From: Heterotrichella gracilis
Taxonomy: Eukaryota; Sar; Xanthophyceae; Tribonematales; Xanthonemataceae
Assembly (NCBI GenBank): GCA_032358255.1
Contig: JAULBX010002225.1
Coordinates: 83,373 to 147,372 of the forward strand
DNA: 64,000 bases
Direction: 5' to 3'
The translations under genes and the position numbers were made by a program. How positions within the stretch are numbered: position 1 is the stretch's first letter; the number at the start of each line of letters is the position of its first letter. Below are positions 11,542-23,091 of the stretch, piece after piece. The notes under the pieces are model-generated. The model saw only the letters and a list, made by a program, of their open reading frames with translations, searched no databases and had not been told where the DNA came from.

Positions 11542-11840
11542 TCACATTTTGATTCCTTGAAGGCGGGAAGGCCCCCCATGCACACGCTGCCTCAACTGCC
11601 ACTCAATCCCACACGCCCAACCCCGGGCTGTCGCCCCAAAGACACAGGCTGTTCCAGCTGGCAGTGCCCCCCCACATACCGTTTCCATATCACACTTCCC
11701 TCCACATGCTGTTTCAGCTGGCTCATACCTTGGCTTCTTGTAGGCTGGCACCCCACCATCTAGGCACAGGCTGGGCACTGCCAATGAGCCATTCAGCTCC
11801 TCTGTCTGATGCGCATCCACTCTGTAGCGCTCCCCTTGCC
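11542..11840 (-). repeat. Third copy of the UVR8 C-terminal exon
   Basis: On the minus strand this reads ERYRVDAHQTEELNGS, then VPSL and GGVPAYKKPRY. It is clearly homologous to the real UVR8 C-terminus but carries V-D in place of the V-P of the VP motif. It lacks the stop after KKPR and stays open to 11542. A GAG acceptor ahead of it would be in phase with UVR8 exon 9. Confidence 0.75.
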
Positions 11841-11964
11841 CCCACGCTGCCTCAGATGGGAATCAATACCCCCCCACATGCTGATCCGCCTGGCTGTGCA
11901 CCGGACAGGGGGTTTCACCTGGCTGATTTGGCTGCCCCCAATCCCCGTCCTGCGCGAGTGACGC

Positions 11965-12084
11965 TCACACCCTTGGCTTCTTGACGGATGGCACCCCACC
12001 AACAGGCAGGCTGAGCACCGTTGCCGACCCGTCCAGCATCTCGGCATGGCCCAGAACAACCGCATAGCGCTCCGCCCCCCAACG
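11965..12084 (-). repeat. Second, intact copy of the UVR8 C-terminal exon
   Basis: Between an acceptor GCAG (before 12084) and a TGA at 11965-11967 lies a 39-codon open frame in the phase of UVR8 exon 10. It reads ERYAVVLGHAEMLDGS and ends GGVPSVKKPRV. The Pro of the VP motif (VVPD in exon 10) is Leu here (VVLG). It could serve as an alternative last exon giving a UVR8 without the VP motif. Confidence 0.8.
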
Positions 12085-12165
12085 CTGCCTACGCTGGGCG
12101 GTGACTCCCCCCCTCCGCATGCTGATTCGGCTGGCTGCGCACCGACAGGGGGTTTCACCTGGAGC

Positions 12166-15100
12166 TCACACCCTTGGCTTCTTGTATGTGGGCACCCCAC
12201 CGTCAGGCAGGCTGGGCACCGTCATTGACCCGTTCAGCTCAGCAGGTTGGTCCGGAACCACTGCGTAGCGGTCCGCAGGGGGGATGTAGGAGGCGTCGGT
12301 CTGCAAATGCGGAGGAGGGAACATTGAGCAATCTCTCATAAACAAAATAAGCAATCTCACCCATCAACATGTACAGTGCACCCACCATATCGCCCCAAGC
12401 TGCAACACGCGCATCACCACATGATGACCCTATTTCCTGATGGAGGCCCATGCAGACCGCCTCGCCCCCACTTCCAGCACATGCGCCCAACATCCATCCA
12501 TCTCCCAACTTAACACCGCCAATAGCTGCAGTCCTGATGACACTACACCAGGACCCAATCCACACCGTAGTCCTCCCTTATCCCCCCCACGCATGTGCTC
12601 CCATTGAGCCCCTTCAACTCCAAAGTGCCTGCTGTACCCCCATCCCCCACCCACCCACCACCATGCATAAACGCGCAATCCTCATGAGCTCCCACTCTCC
12701 CCCCGATAAAACCACCCCCCTACCCACCTGTGCCCCCTTGAGCGCCTCCAGATCCAAAGTGCCTGCTGACAGAGCAGCCACCTTGCGAGGAAGGTTCCTG
12801 CGGGTGGAGGTGATGGTGAGGGGGGGGGGGGGTACTGAGGCCATGGTTGCGTGGCGGTGAAGGGAATAGAAATGCATGAGGGCACAGCACATTCACCAGC
12901 ACTCCCCCGCATCGCCACTGCCAGGCAGTTCTCCACCCACCCCACGCACACCATCACTATCCCACAACTAGCCCTGCAGGCTGACATGGCCCACTAAAAC
13001 CCACCCAAAACCCTGAACCCCACCCCGCGCCACTCACTCGTCCTGCAGGATGCCGTGCCCCAGCTGGCCGTTCACTCCCCTGCCCCACGAGTACACGTTC
13101 CCCCCTTGGGTCACTGCCAGCGTGTGCCTCCACCCACACGACAGCAGCGCGGTGGCCTCGCCCTCTGGCAGGCGCACCCGCGAGGGGGCGGCCGCGTCGG
13201 AGTTGCTGCCGTTGCCGAGTTGGCCAAACTGCGGGTGGGAAAACAGGGGTTCGGCCGCTGTACATGGTTGGATGAGGCTCAACTAGGGCACGCAGGGGGC
13301 TGCAAAGGTATGCTGCATGGCTGTGTGGGTGAGTTGATGTAGCGTTGGCAGGCGCATGCGCGAGGGAGCTGCCAAGGCCAATTTGCTGCTTTTGCCAAAC
13401 TGTGGGTGGAGGTGAACAGAGGTATAGCAAAAGTCATGCTAGCCATCGTGGATCAGAGCAATACTCTGCCTGCCTTTACCTCCGTCACTGCTGCGTGGCG
13501 ACAACCGCCACCACCTCCAAAGGTATATTGCGGTCGATATCCTCACTTTTTGCAACGCCACTATGCCAATACCAATGCCACCAGCCAGCCATGCATCCAT
13601 AGTACTATTGACCTTGTTTTTCATAACAGGCAGAAGCACTCCCTACCTTGTTCCAGCCCCATGCGTATAGCCTGCCCTCGTCATCGGCTGCCGCAGAGTG
13701 GCGCCAGCCTCCAGCCAGGGTCACCACGCGCACACTCGCAAGGCTCTCGATGCGCTTGGGGATGAGGTGGTCGCTGCGAGATGATGAAAAGCATTGGACA
13801 AAAATGCTTGGAAGAAAGGGAAAAGAAGCTGGCCATGCAGGAATGGCAAATGTGGTGGGCGCGCCACTTTTGATGCCAGGCGCTTGGGAAGGAGGCGGCT
13901 GCTGCGGCAATATGAATGAGGACCTGCATTTACATTGCCACATCTCTAAGGTTCACCATTTCTGAGCCGCTGCGGGTACTCATTATTTATTCTTATTCTC
14001 TAAAGGTACAGGGCTGATATTCAGGATTTCCCCGTGCATGGCCTCGCTGTGTCCACCTGCCCACCCACATGCATACACACCCCAACCCATGCCATCTGCG
14101 ACACCATGACATGCCCTGCTAGGACCTGCGTTTAGGGTTTTGTGGTTCCCTCCGCACCTGAAATCCCCGTGGCCCAGCTGGCCATACTCTGACCACCCAA
14201 AGGCCTACACGCCCCAAATCATGCTGATGATGTTCATGACATGCCTTCCTAAAGTTGGCGTAAGTTCACGTCACACCCTCCTAGGGTCTAGATTTAGGTT
14301 TTTGGGTTTTTCTCGCACCTGAAGTCCCCGTGGCCCAGCTGGCCATACTTTGACCAGCCAAACGTGTACACACGCCCCTCCTCGTCCGCTGCGATGGAGT
14401 GCCGCCACCCACACGCCACCTTGGTCACCTTGGTACCCTCCAGACCCACCACCTTCACGGGGGTGTACCTGGGGAAGCAGGGTAGGGTATTAGGATCAAG
14501 GTTTTAGGAGCGGCCTCCCGGCATGCCGCGTTGGCAGGAGGTGGGTGGGTGGGTGGGTGGGTGCACGAGATGGGGCGGGTGGGCGGCCATGCATGTGGCA
14601 TATATGGTGGTGGTGATGGGCGGCATATGCATGTGGCATATTGGCGGATCCAAACCTTGTTTCCAACCCCATTTGACACCCCAGCCTCAAAATCTGCACT
14701 GGCATTCCATCGCGCAGGTTACTACACCCGCCCCACCCCTACGACAACACCTGTGCACAGTCTTCCCATGTACAGCGCCATGAACTCCTCTGGTGTGCAA
14801 TTTCCAACCCCACCACCTCCGCAAATACCCCATGCACCTTCCCAAGCCCCATTGCCTCGCACCTGTCCTGACACTCGCCATCGCCCAGGTTGCCGTAGCG
14901 GCCCCACCCCCACGAGTACACCTGCGCCGACGAGGGAGCACATAAGCAGTGGGAGATATTGAAACAATGCACGTCAGCAGCGGGTGCGTTGCAAATGGCG
15001 CATCAGCCGGTGGAAGACAGTGGCAGGTACCAAAGCTTGCCGTATCCCCCTAGAAGAGTGCAGTGTGGCTGGTTGCAAGGACCATGCAACTGCTTTACTT

Positions 15101-16519
15101 GCCGCCATAAAAAGCCTACAGCGCGGCAGGAGTCTCACACGGCATGGTGTATAGCCGTGAACTCTACATGTACGCACTGGTGCACATGTATGCTGCGCCA
15201 CACCATGTGGGCACTCTGGTGTGGTGCTACACCACAGCGCACAGCTCAGATGCCCCTGGGGGCAAGGCAGCGCAGCAGCAGCAGCAGCAGCACCCACCCC
15301 AGCCCAGCCCTGTAGCGCGCCATGCACTACATGTGCGCCAGTAACAATTACCCAGCATGACACCCGATAGACCCACCTCTCCCTTGGCTGTGGCGGCCAC
15401 CGAGTGCTCCGGCCCACCCTCAACCGTAAACCCTAAACGTGCAACTGTAAGCCAACCCACCTCTCCCTTGGCTGTGGCGGCCACCGAGTGCTCCGCCCCA
15501 CATGACACGCTCGCCACTGGCTCCTGCACAACAGGGAGAAGGGGGTCCATCACCAGCTACCTTGAGTGTATGCACAGGTTGCTCGCTTTCACCAGGCCAA
15601 ACCCGCTGATGGATGTAGTGCAGGCATTGGTGGATTCGGCTCGCGCGTGGCTGGACCAACATTAAACCCTAGACACCCTGGTTGGCAGCAGGTCACTTCA
15701 AGTAGTTTGAGTGCATTCAGTGCAGTGCAGTGTGTAGCACAGCAAATCTACGTGTGCATCCCCTTGTACCCACCTTGAGCGCCACCACCTTGGTCGGGTG
15801 GAGCACATCGCTGTTGTTGCCTAAGCCCAGCTGCCCGTTCTGGTTCCTCCCGAAGCTGTAGAGGCCACCATCAGCAGTGATGACCACCGTGTGGGTGTCC
15901 CCACACGCCACCTGCTTGACGCCTAGCCCGTGTAGGGCGCTGATCTTCTGGGGAAGGAAGACATCTCTGCAGTCCCCGTGGCCCAGTCGCCCAAAGTCAC
16001 CCCTGTGCAACAACCACCATGCCGCAACCTCAACTGCTGATCTGGGTATTCTTACCAAGGTGGGGACCAGACAGTCTGTTGAAGAAATCTTCGCATAAGA
16101 GATGTGCAGGGAGGGGTCTGAAGCAGTGCTATGCAGCAAGATCACAGGGCCGTACCATCCCCAGCTGTACACCTCAGCTGGTCCAGGCGAAACTGCAACG
16201 GTGTACTCTGCCCCGCAGTAGACGCTGCGTACGCCAGCCTCCGAGATTGACCTCACAGACTGGGGAAGGGTGCGTTCTTCTGCGTCTCCATGGCCCAACT
16301 GCCCGTCCTCACCTCTTCCCCACGTTACTACCAAGCCGTTGCCTGAATGATGACATACAAAAAATAGTCGAAAACAGGATACATTTTGGAGAGATGGTTG
16401 AGAGGCACGTGAAACATCGGAGGGCTCGTACTTAGCAATGCAGCTGAGTGGGAGCTCCCGCAGCCAATAGCCACCACCGACGCCGTGCTAAGCTGCGCTG
16501 AGGATGCTTCCTCTGCCAT
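12166..16519 (-). CDS. UVR8: UV-B photoreceptor UVR8
   Basis: Seven-bladed RCC1-type propeller that senses UV-B through tryptophans; in plants and Chlamydomonas the dimer splits on UV-B and signals through COP1. Ten exons join in phase: 16432-16519, 16156-16342, 15774-16002, 15461-15523, 14863-14921, 14319-14468, 13647-13773, 13038-13228, 12728-12797, 12166-12300. The product is 432 residues (plant UVR8 is about 440). RCC1 repeats with GQLGHG-type turns run throughout. Three consecutive GWRHS/GWRHS/GWRHT motifs match the positions of the plant Trp triad, which separates UVR8 from ordinary RCC1 proteins. The C-terminus DRYAVVPDQPAELNG has the VP motif known to bind COP1. The ATG at 16519 opens a typical UVR8 start. 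Nearly every intron holds a copy of an adjacent exon edge. Confidence 0.95.
12530..15432 (-). repeat. Intronic exon-edge copies within UVR8
   Basis: About 12590-12640 repeats part of exon 9 (AGTLDLEALKG). About 13330-13410 repeats the start of exon 8. About 14105-14215 repeats the end of exon 6, preceded by GTTTAGGGTTTTG. About 15365-15420 repeats the end of exon 4 (SVAATAKGE), linked to the original at 15461 by CGTAAACCCTAAACG. These are separate short segments inside the listed span. Confidence 0.85.
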
Positions 16520-16932
16520 TGTTCTCCTCTAATGGTTGGGTGTATCAATAAGCGTGGGTGGGCCAAATGCCGCAAATCCGGACAGCATCAACCAAGGACA
16601 TTAACTAAACATCCGCATTGCCAGCTGGAAGAAGGAACGATGACTTGCGCTGGGTGCGAGACCTCTCGGCGGTGATGCAGTTCGTAGGTAACCCAGTGCA
16701 CAATGCATGCACACAAGGGCGCCCTAGTGACACGTGGAGGGACCGAGAAGAGATGCTGCGTTCGTCTGGAAAGCGCTGAAACTCAGGAAGCGAACGGGGA
16801 ACGAGACAGTGTCGCCAAACTCGCGCGCCTCTGCTGTAAACGATAACCAGTACCGAAAAAGCGCAAACACTTGACGTAGCTTCCGGCGGAACCTTATCCC
16901 GGCGGCGGCTCCATCTAGATCGGCCGCCGTCC
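16520..16932. other. UVR8 upstream region
   Basis: About 410 bases ahead of the UVR8 start, presumably promoter and 5' leader. No TATA box or other clear element found. Confidence 0.4.
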
Positions 16933-17275
16933 TAAACCCTAACCGCCGTTGATAATACCCTAATTCTCTGACTCACGTGAACCGATGGAATTCCTTCTCG
17001 TTAAGACCGGAAGGCTTCGCTTTCTGCGTGCTGCGTATGATAGAGGCCCTGCTGATTTCATTGCCTGGGGTATTTATATAACCCCCACTGTTTCTGCACA
17101 CGGCGTCGAGCTTGCGGGAATTAATGCATGCTTTTATGCATGCATAAAAGTCGAGGGGTTCGAAACAGGGAGCTGTGAGACCTTACAGGAAAGCCTCTGT
17201 TCAACAGCTGGTGTTCGTTGGTGTGCGCTATCTAAGCCAGCTACCGTGGCGCAATGGGGAGGCAGCACTACGCGC
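16933..17275 (+). repeat. Diverged copy of the amino acid permease 5' region
   Basis: This stretch matches 24113-24440 in order. Shared segments include AACCCTAAnnnnnGTTG..AATACCCTAATTC, GATAGAGGCCCTGCT..ATT.CATTGCCTG, TGTTTCTGCACA, and a final TACCGTGGCGCAATGGGGAGGCAGCACTA against TACCGTGGCCACATGGCGCAATTGGAAGGCAGCACTAA, which spans the permease start codon. The copy does not continue as permease coding sequence. It looks like a duplicated promoter plus first-exon fragment placed between UVR8 and the next gene. Confidence 0.65.
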
Positions 17276-17984
17276 CCATATAGCCCACATAACATGTGTA
17301 CACTTCCTGTGTCAGGAGGTGCAGCAGGTTCGAATTATTCGAATTCACGTGGAGCAGCAGGTTCGAATTCAACCCAGCCCTTTAATAGTGATCAGCTTGC
17401 TGTGCAGTGGGTGAAGGTAGTCTCCAATGGACCTTTTGGACTCTATTCAATAAACTCCATATTTAATAGCTGGTTGTTCAGTACTGCCTTCACGGGACAA
17501 TTTTTTTAAACGAAACAGACGTCTGTCGACAAACCTGCGCAGATGCAGGCTGAAAAGCTCGAAAAGCCAGCTGAAAAGCCAGCATGCAGGGGCACATTCT
17601 CGAGTCACGCTAACCGTGTACAAAGCGACGAAACGATACATAGCTTTGTACTCATTACTGTTTTTTTAACTATATAGCTTGCTTGCCGTGTTCTCCTTGT
17701 CCTTCTTTGCGTCCCAGGTGCACCATGTGCACGTGCAGCTGCTTTCTAGCTGTACTAATACCAGCTTGCTATGTACTGGGTGAGGGCCGGCTCTGTAGAC
17801 GCTCTCATGCACTCGGAGTCTTCCTGGTACTCCCCCTCCCACCTCTTCCATATATATCTTCCATATTTTTCACAGGACACGCGGCCAGCTTATAACTCTG
17901 AAACAGTCGACGCCAACTACGCCAACGTCACCCTGGGGCACAGAAAGCACCACCAGTTGAACCCACCCACAGCCAGCACCTCTA

Positions 17985-18090
17985 CCACCCACCACCACCC
18001 ACCACCACCTACACCACCACCTCCCACCACCACGTGCACCTCTCACCACCACCACCCACCACCACCACTTACCACCACCTCCCACCCACC
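17985..18090. repeat. CCA-rich microsatellite
   Basis: Irregular (CCACCA)n tract with CACC interruptions, just upstream of the membrane-protein exon. Its reading on either strand yields low-complexity frames that are not evidence of genes. Confidence 0.9.
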
Positions 18091-18093
18091 AAG

Positions 18094-18643
18094 CTCCTCG
18101 CGCGGGCAGCCCTGCAGCTACAGGCCCTCCTGGCGCTGTGCTGTTGTGTAGCAACCTATGCAGAGCTGATGATTGACGGCGACGGCGTGACAAACCCCTC
18201 AATTTCGGCAGGGTTGTTGGGCGCTCTGATAGCTCTTCTCGGCATCGTGCTGGGCTTGCTGAGCCTGCTTTTGTGGAGCGAGTACCGACACAGGGGATTA
18301 GGTGAGAAGGCCACACATTGACACACGTGTTGGGTGAGTCAACAGCTGCTCTACCTCATGGACCCTGTACAGGTGCACGTGGTGGCTCAGCTGAGCGCAG
18401 AAGTGCTCAACCTGGAAGGGAGTGTGGAGGAGAAGGCCCGGTACTGCTTGTCAAGGTGGACAGCCCTCGACATGACCATGGAGCAGTGGCAGGCGCTGCG
18501 GGACTCCCTTTCACCGTGTGAGGTTGCCAGCTACCTGAAATCACGTGAGCGTATGTACCCATCTAGGTTGTGTTCCGTCTTCAACCGCGTGCGCCTCCCC
18601 AGGCCAGAACCACTGCATGTGTGTAATGACGGGGTGTCTGTAG
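18094..18643 (+). CDS. Small membrane protein, 3' exons only (weak)
   Basis: I do not recognise this family. Three exons join in phase: 18094-18301, 18401-18544, 18603-18643. The first encodes two hydrophobic segments (LLARAALQLQALLALCCCVA and GLLGALIALLGIVLGLLSLL) separated by AELMIDGDGVTNPS and followed by WSEYRHRG, as in a two-span membrane hairpin. The second encodes an amphipathic stretch EVLNLEGSVEEKARYCL then MTMEQWQALRDSL. The third ends at a TAG. A further exon with good splice sites may lie at about 17719-17780, and another begins near 17880, but I could not join them. The acceptor for the second exon was chosen because it is the only one that keeps phase. Confidence 0.35.
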
Positions 18644-19375
18644 GCGTTGCCTATTTTCAATCATTTCTTTGAATTACATCTTTCTGGCCCTCTTTTACCT
18701 CTTCACCCCATCACTCACCTGCACCACAAGTCAATTATGTAGTGGTGTGTAGCTGGTCTAGGCAGCCACCGGGTTCAGGCCTGGGGCGGGGTGGGGTTTA
18801 GGGTGGGGTTTAGGGTGGGGTTTAGGGTTTAGGGTTGCCTACATTGCACAACAGCCACCAACATTTGGCACCAGTGCATCAGTTCACCAAGTGGTTAGGT
18901 GTGATGCAATACTGTATGTAGGTAGCATCAATAGTGTGCATGTGGTTCAGCACTGCTCGGGGTTACCTCCCTTGCTGTTACTTCCTGGCTGATGCAGCTG
19001 ACACGCATGTGCACAGCTTAACTTGTGATGTGTAATTTCCTGTGATATTTTTCTGCACAATGAGCAGCACCACACTTGTCCATACAGTTCATACAGTTGG
19101 CGCATGACGGTTGATGTCACCTGGTGTTGCATTACCTTGACCTTTGTGCATGACATGTTGCTGCACCACCAACATGTTAACATAAAGTCCTCTGTACCGC
19201 CACCCATGGATTTATATCAACCTTGCACTTGCTTGTTCTTCACAGCGGGCTCTGGGGGCGAAAGTGTACAAGGGTGCGCACTGGGTGTACGAAAGCACCT
19301 GCAGGCAGACAGACAGGCAGCCTGAAGGTTCATTTTTTTTTAATTCTACGGTGTGGCTTTGCAGTTATCCCCAGG
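18644..19375. other. Intergenic stretch with a telomere-like tract
   Basis: At 18781-18835 a run of GGGGTTTAGGGT units passes into TTTAGGGTTTAGGGTT. Otherwise no gene or RNA is seen. Confidence 0.5.
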
Positions 19376-22300
19376 ATGACGGCTCTGCAAACGGTGAAGC
19401 AATGTGCTCCAAAGTTGTTGGGCCGCGGCAGTGACAAAATGGCATCAACGCCCACACCTAGAGCGGCGCATGCAAGGACCTTTGACACCCTACTCCCCTT
19501 CCCTGAATTCCTAGCTGGAGTCCCAGAGCTACTGAGAACACTTGCGGTACTTGCGGCGGATCCAGGCAGAGCCAAGTATTCCCCAGTGAGTCACAAACTA
19601 CCAAGGAATTCTTTTGTATGTCTGAACATGCCATTACTCCCCATTTTTCAGAGATACAAAAGTAATCAGCTGGCTTTGGCTACAGTGTTCAACAGACTGG
19701 GCCGCTTGCTTGCCGGCTCAGTGTCAATTCAAATGAAATAACCCTTTCCATTTATCTTTAAACTCGCCAGTGAATGTCACTCGCGTGCCAGCTCAGTGTC
19801 AATCTTAAATGAATAAACACTTGTCATGCGCACCATTATTGACTCAGTCCCAATTCAAAACTGAGGTGACACTGATAATGTGTACATTTTCTTCATGTCT
19901 GCAGAGTGACGACGATGTGCCGTCTGCGGGTGATCAGGTGGATGTCCGAGGGGCCTTGTATTACAACATCCTCACTCGGGTGAACAAAGTGGCTGCAGAT
20001 TTGGGGATAGGTACGATTGCACGTAGGGAAATGCGCACTTATATATATATTTTATATCAGTTGCAAAATAGCCAAAGTAGTCAATAGGTACGCTTGCACC
20101 AACATAATCCTTCCCTGCCATCGGGCTGTTTGTGGTGTTATAGTCGGTTCAAAAGGTTTTGTTATCAGCTATGTGTGTTGATTGCATGGTTGTGGTTTGT
20201 TTCTTCCACCCCTTACTGTACCATTTTGCATTTAGAATGCCACGTGGTACCGTCTTATTAACGCTCACCTTGTGCTGTGAATACAGGCACAGAGTTTGTG
20301 GGCAATGGCTGCAACCGGGCTCTATCCTTCACAAACATTGTCATCCGCCCATGTGACAAAAGCACAAATTAGGATGACCTCTCAGCCCTCATCCTGGGTG
20401 TCGTACGAGTACATGGGGACTGGGAGTTTGACCTCCCTGCTGGCATGGATCTCAGCGCAGCACTGCAAGACGAGGAGCTGGGGCCGAAGGTGATAGCGGC
20501 CCTCCAGCAGGTGAGAAAAAAATAAATAAATAAATAACAAATAGAAAAGCCAAACAGCTACGTAGGTTGAGAGCTCCCAGCTCCCAGCTCCCAGCTTCAG
20601 CAAGTGACAATACATGAATATATAAATATTTAAATAAATAAATAGATATAATAAAAGAAAAAAGCGACGCTGGTTGACAAGACAAGCTCCCAGCTCTCGT
20701 AGGTGAGACACCAATTTCTGAGAACCTCTGTTTGTGCGCCTTGCAATGTAATTGTAGAATGTCTTGGTCAGGAGCAATGGTATTTGCTATAAACACACAA
20801 CTGACCGCGTTCAGGGCGGCTGCGCAGGCATATGGCGACGCAGTGACTGACGAAGCGGCTCTGGTCATCCTCTCCAACTACCACATCACCTTTGTGGTGG
20901 AGCGCAACACAGAAGATGCCAGCGACAGGACCCTAAAAGTCTCGCCCCCCGTGGCATGGAACGACACGGAATACCCTCCCTATGCGGTTTGGCTCTGGGT
21001 GCTCCAGCGCGCATCAAGACATCTGGCAGTCCATGTGCAGGCTCGGCTGGCAAGGACAGGGGTTCCACTCACTCCCCCTGGGTACAGTCTCCAGGGCAAC
21101 GCCAGAGCCCTTATCATGGGATTGCCTCAAGGACCCGCAGCCGCACCACAGTGTCTGGCAACCAGCAAAGTACCGCAGCGCCATCCAGCGGCGGCAACCC
21201 AGTGGCGCACTCCCGCACAGGCACTGCGGGCGTTCTAGGCCTTCCTAGTGGCTTGGAGGCTGTGATGCCATCTACCAATGGCCAGCCCAGCCTTTCTGCC
21301 AGGCTGGCAGATCTTGCAGAGCTGACTGGGGCTGGGGGACCGCTGTCAGCTGTGGAGGATTTCATAGGCCAGCTGCCCATCTTGTCATACAACGAGCTGC
21401 AGCTGTCGGGAGAGTGCCTGGGGGGCAGCGACAACACCCACGTCATGAAGGTGAGAATGCTGCTGTTTAGGGTTTAGGGTTTAGGTAGTTTGGGGTTCAG
21501 GGAACGCACATGCAACCCGCAGGTAAAATGTGCTAGTCATGAAGGTATGACTGCTGCTGCATAAATGCACATGCGATCCGCAGGCCGATGGGCTGAAGTC
21601 AGTGTAGAGCTCAGGGTCCTTAGGACAGTGTGAGCACCAACAATGCTTTTGCATTTTTCTGGTGGCCCTGGGGACTGGCGGGGCCAAGACAAGTGTATTG
21701 TTAAGAATAATAACAATAACAGTAAGAAGTAATAAGGACAAATAGTAAATTTGTGGCAACCATGCAGGGGCGCTGGGGCGACTGCCCTTCCGTTGTCAAG
21801 ATCTACAACCCACACCAGGTCCGGCACAATCCGGAGGAGTATGCGGTCCTCCATTTCCTCCGCGAGCTGCGTGCGTACATCGAGCTCCAAACCCTGCAGG
21901 GCAAGGCCATCCCGGTGCTTTTTGCAGTTGGCCGCCTGCCGCACACCGGCGCTCCGCTGCTGGTGCTTGAGGTGGGTGGAGCCCCCGGGGATGGCTTCGC
22001 CGCTGCCGCCCTTGTAAAATTTTCAGGTCTTAATTCTGGTGCTTCAGGAGTATTATTCTTGTAGTGTAATCAAGGGGTATATAGAAAAAGATTTCCTTGG
22101 TTTAATTTGGTATTTGCTTCATATTTTATCATTCTTTTTTTTATCTTTTCCCTACTTTTATGATTAATTGAAAAACCTGGTTTGATGCATCTTAATTTTA
22201 AATGGTTAGAATTATTTTACAATAAGTTGATTTTTTACTTGCTCGCCCACTGCTGGTGCTTCAGGCGGCCGAGCCACTGATTGTGCTCAAGACGCCAGAG

Positions 22301-22525
22301 CCCCTGCGGGCTCCGCTGCGGCCTCCGCACATTCGGGGGGCACGGGCGGCCCTCAGGCGGCTGCATGCAGCGGGCTTGGCGCACGGCGATGTGGATGAAT
22401 GGAACCTGCTACAGACTGGTTCAGGGCGGGTGTGGCTGTGTGACCTGGCATGGTGCGAGGCGGGCACTGCGGAAGCCCGGGCGGCTGATATCGAGGCCTT
22501 GATGGGACTGGAGGTGGCTGGATAG
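19376..22525 (+). pseudogene. Kinase-fold protein with one in-frame TAG
   Basis: Seven exons join in phase: 19376-19585, 19905-20010, 20287-20510, 20828-21081, 21141-21450, 21768-21971, 22265-22525. They give about 521 residues, but TAG at 20370-20372 interrupts exon 3. The C-terminal third is kinase-like: a glycine-bearing loop (LGGSDNTH), a VVKIYNP lysine strand, HGDVDEWNLL as catalytic loop (H-x-D then N) and LCDLAW where DFG is usual. The N-terminal half (VILSNYHITFVVERN) resembles the domain that precedes the kinase fold in some fungal and protist effector-like families (inference). A 33-base intron (20340-20372) would remove the stop in frame, but that is shorter than usual. Alternatives are a recent nonsense mutation or a sequence error. 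The function is unknown. Confidence 0.6.
21451..21600 (+). repeat. Exon-edge copy after TTTAGGG filler in the kinase-fold gene
   Basis: The donor region GTCATGAAG/GTGAGAATGCTGCTG (21442-21466) is followed by TTTAGGGTTTAGGGTTTAGG. At 21536-21560 GTCATGAAGGTATGACTGCTGCTGC appears again. CGCACATGCAACCCGCAGG (21505-21523) also recurs as TGCACATGCGATCCGCAGG (21565-21583). Confidence 0.75.
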
Positions 22526-22760
22526 CCCAGCGGAGTAGATGCTGTAGATGCCGCCTGTTGCCTCTTGTATGCAGTTCTATAGGAGGGAGGAAGGAGGGCA
22601 GAGGAAGGCCTGGACCCTCCCGTCCCCACCACAGGCCTACTGAGAGCTTTTGGGGAGTGCAGTGTGACTGGGTGGTCGTTACCCTGGATGAGCACAGCTT
22701 TGTTTTTGGCTGTTCCACTTCTGTTTTGCACCATGGCCCCGATAAGTGGACAGACCTTTA
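22526..22760. other. 3' region of the kinase-fold gene
   Basis: No gene is seen. The stretch runs from the stop codon to the fold-back element and probably holds the 3' untranslated region. Confidence 0.4.
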
Positions 22761-23091
22761 AGGTCTCTGCGCAGGCCGAAAATTTTTATTTAACTATGAT
22801 TGCGCAGGTATATTCTAATTATTTATGCGCAATGGGCCCTCACTAGTACGGTACACAAAATGCCCTGAATTATCCAGGGCAATATAATGTTCCAATGTGT
22901 CTGTTGTTTACCCCCTCTTGTGAGGAGACAGGGGTCAGCTTGCATACATAGGAGTGCTTTTGTGTGGAACATTATATTGCCCTGGATAATTCAGGGCATT
23001 TTGTGTACCGTACTACCCATTGCGCATAAAAAATTAGAATATACCTGCGCAATCATAATTAAATAAAAATTTTCGGCCTGCGCAGAGACCT
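22761..23091. mobile_element. Fold-back (inverted-repeat) element
   Basis: The left arm 22761-22893 (starting AGGTCTCTGCGCAGGCC and ending ATATAATGTTCC) is matched by an inverted right arm 22966-23091 with few differences, around a 72-base loop. The main indel is GGCCCTCAC, present only in the left arm. The structure is that of a MITE or fold-back transposon. No reading frame and no clear target-site duplication were found. Confidence 0.8.

Noticed and set aside
17240-17370. tRNA-like A box (TGGCGCAATGG) and B boxes (GGTTCGAATT)
   Set aside because: The spacing and the lack of an acceptor-stem pairing do not fit a tRNA. The A-box-like part belongs to the duplicated permease start region.
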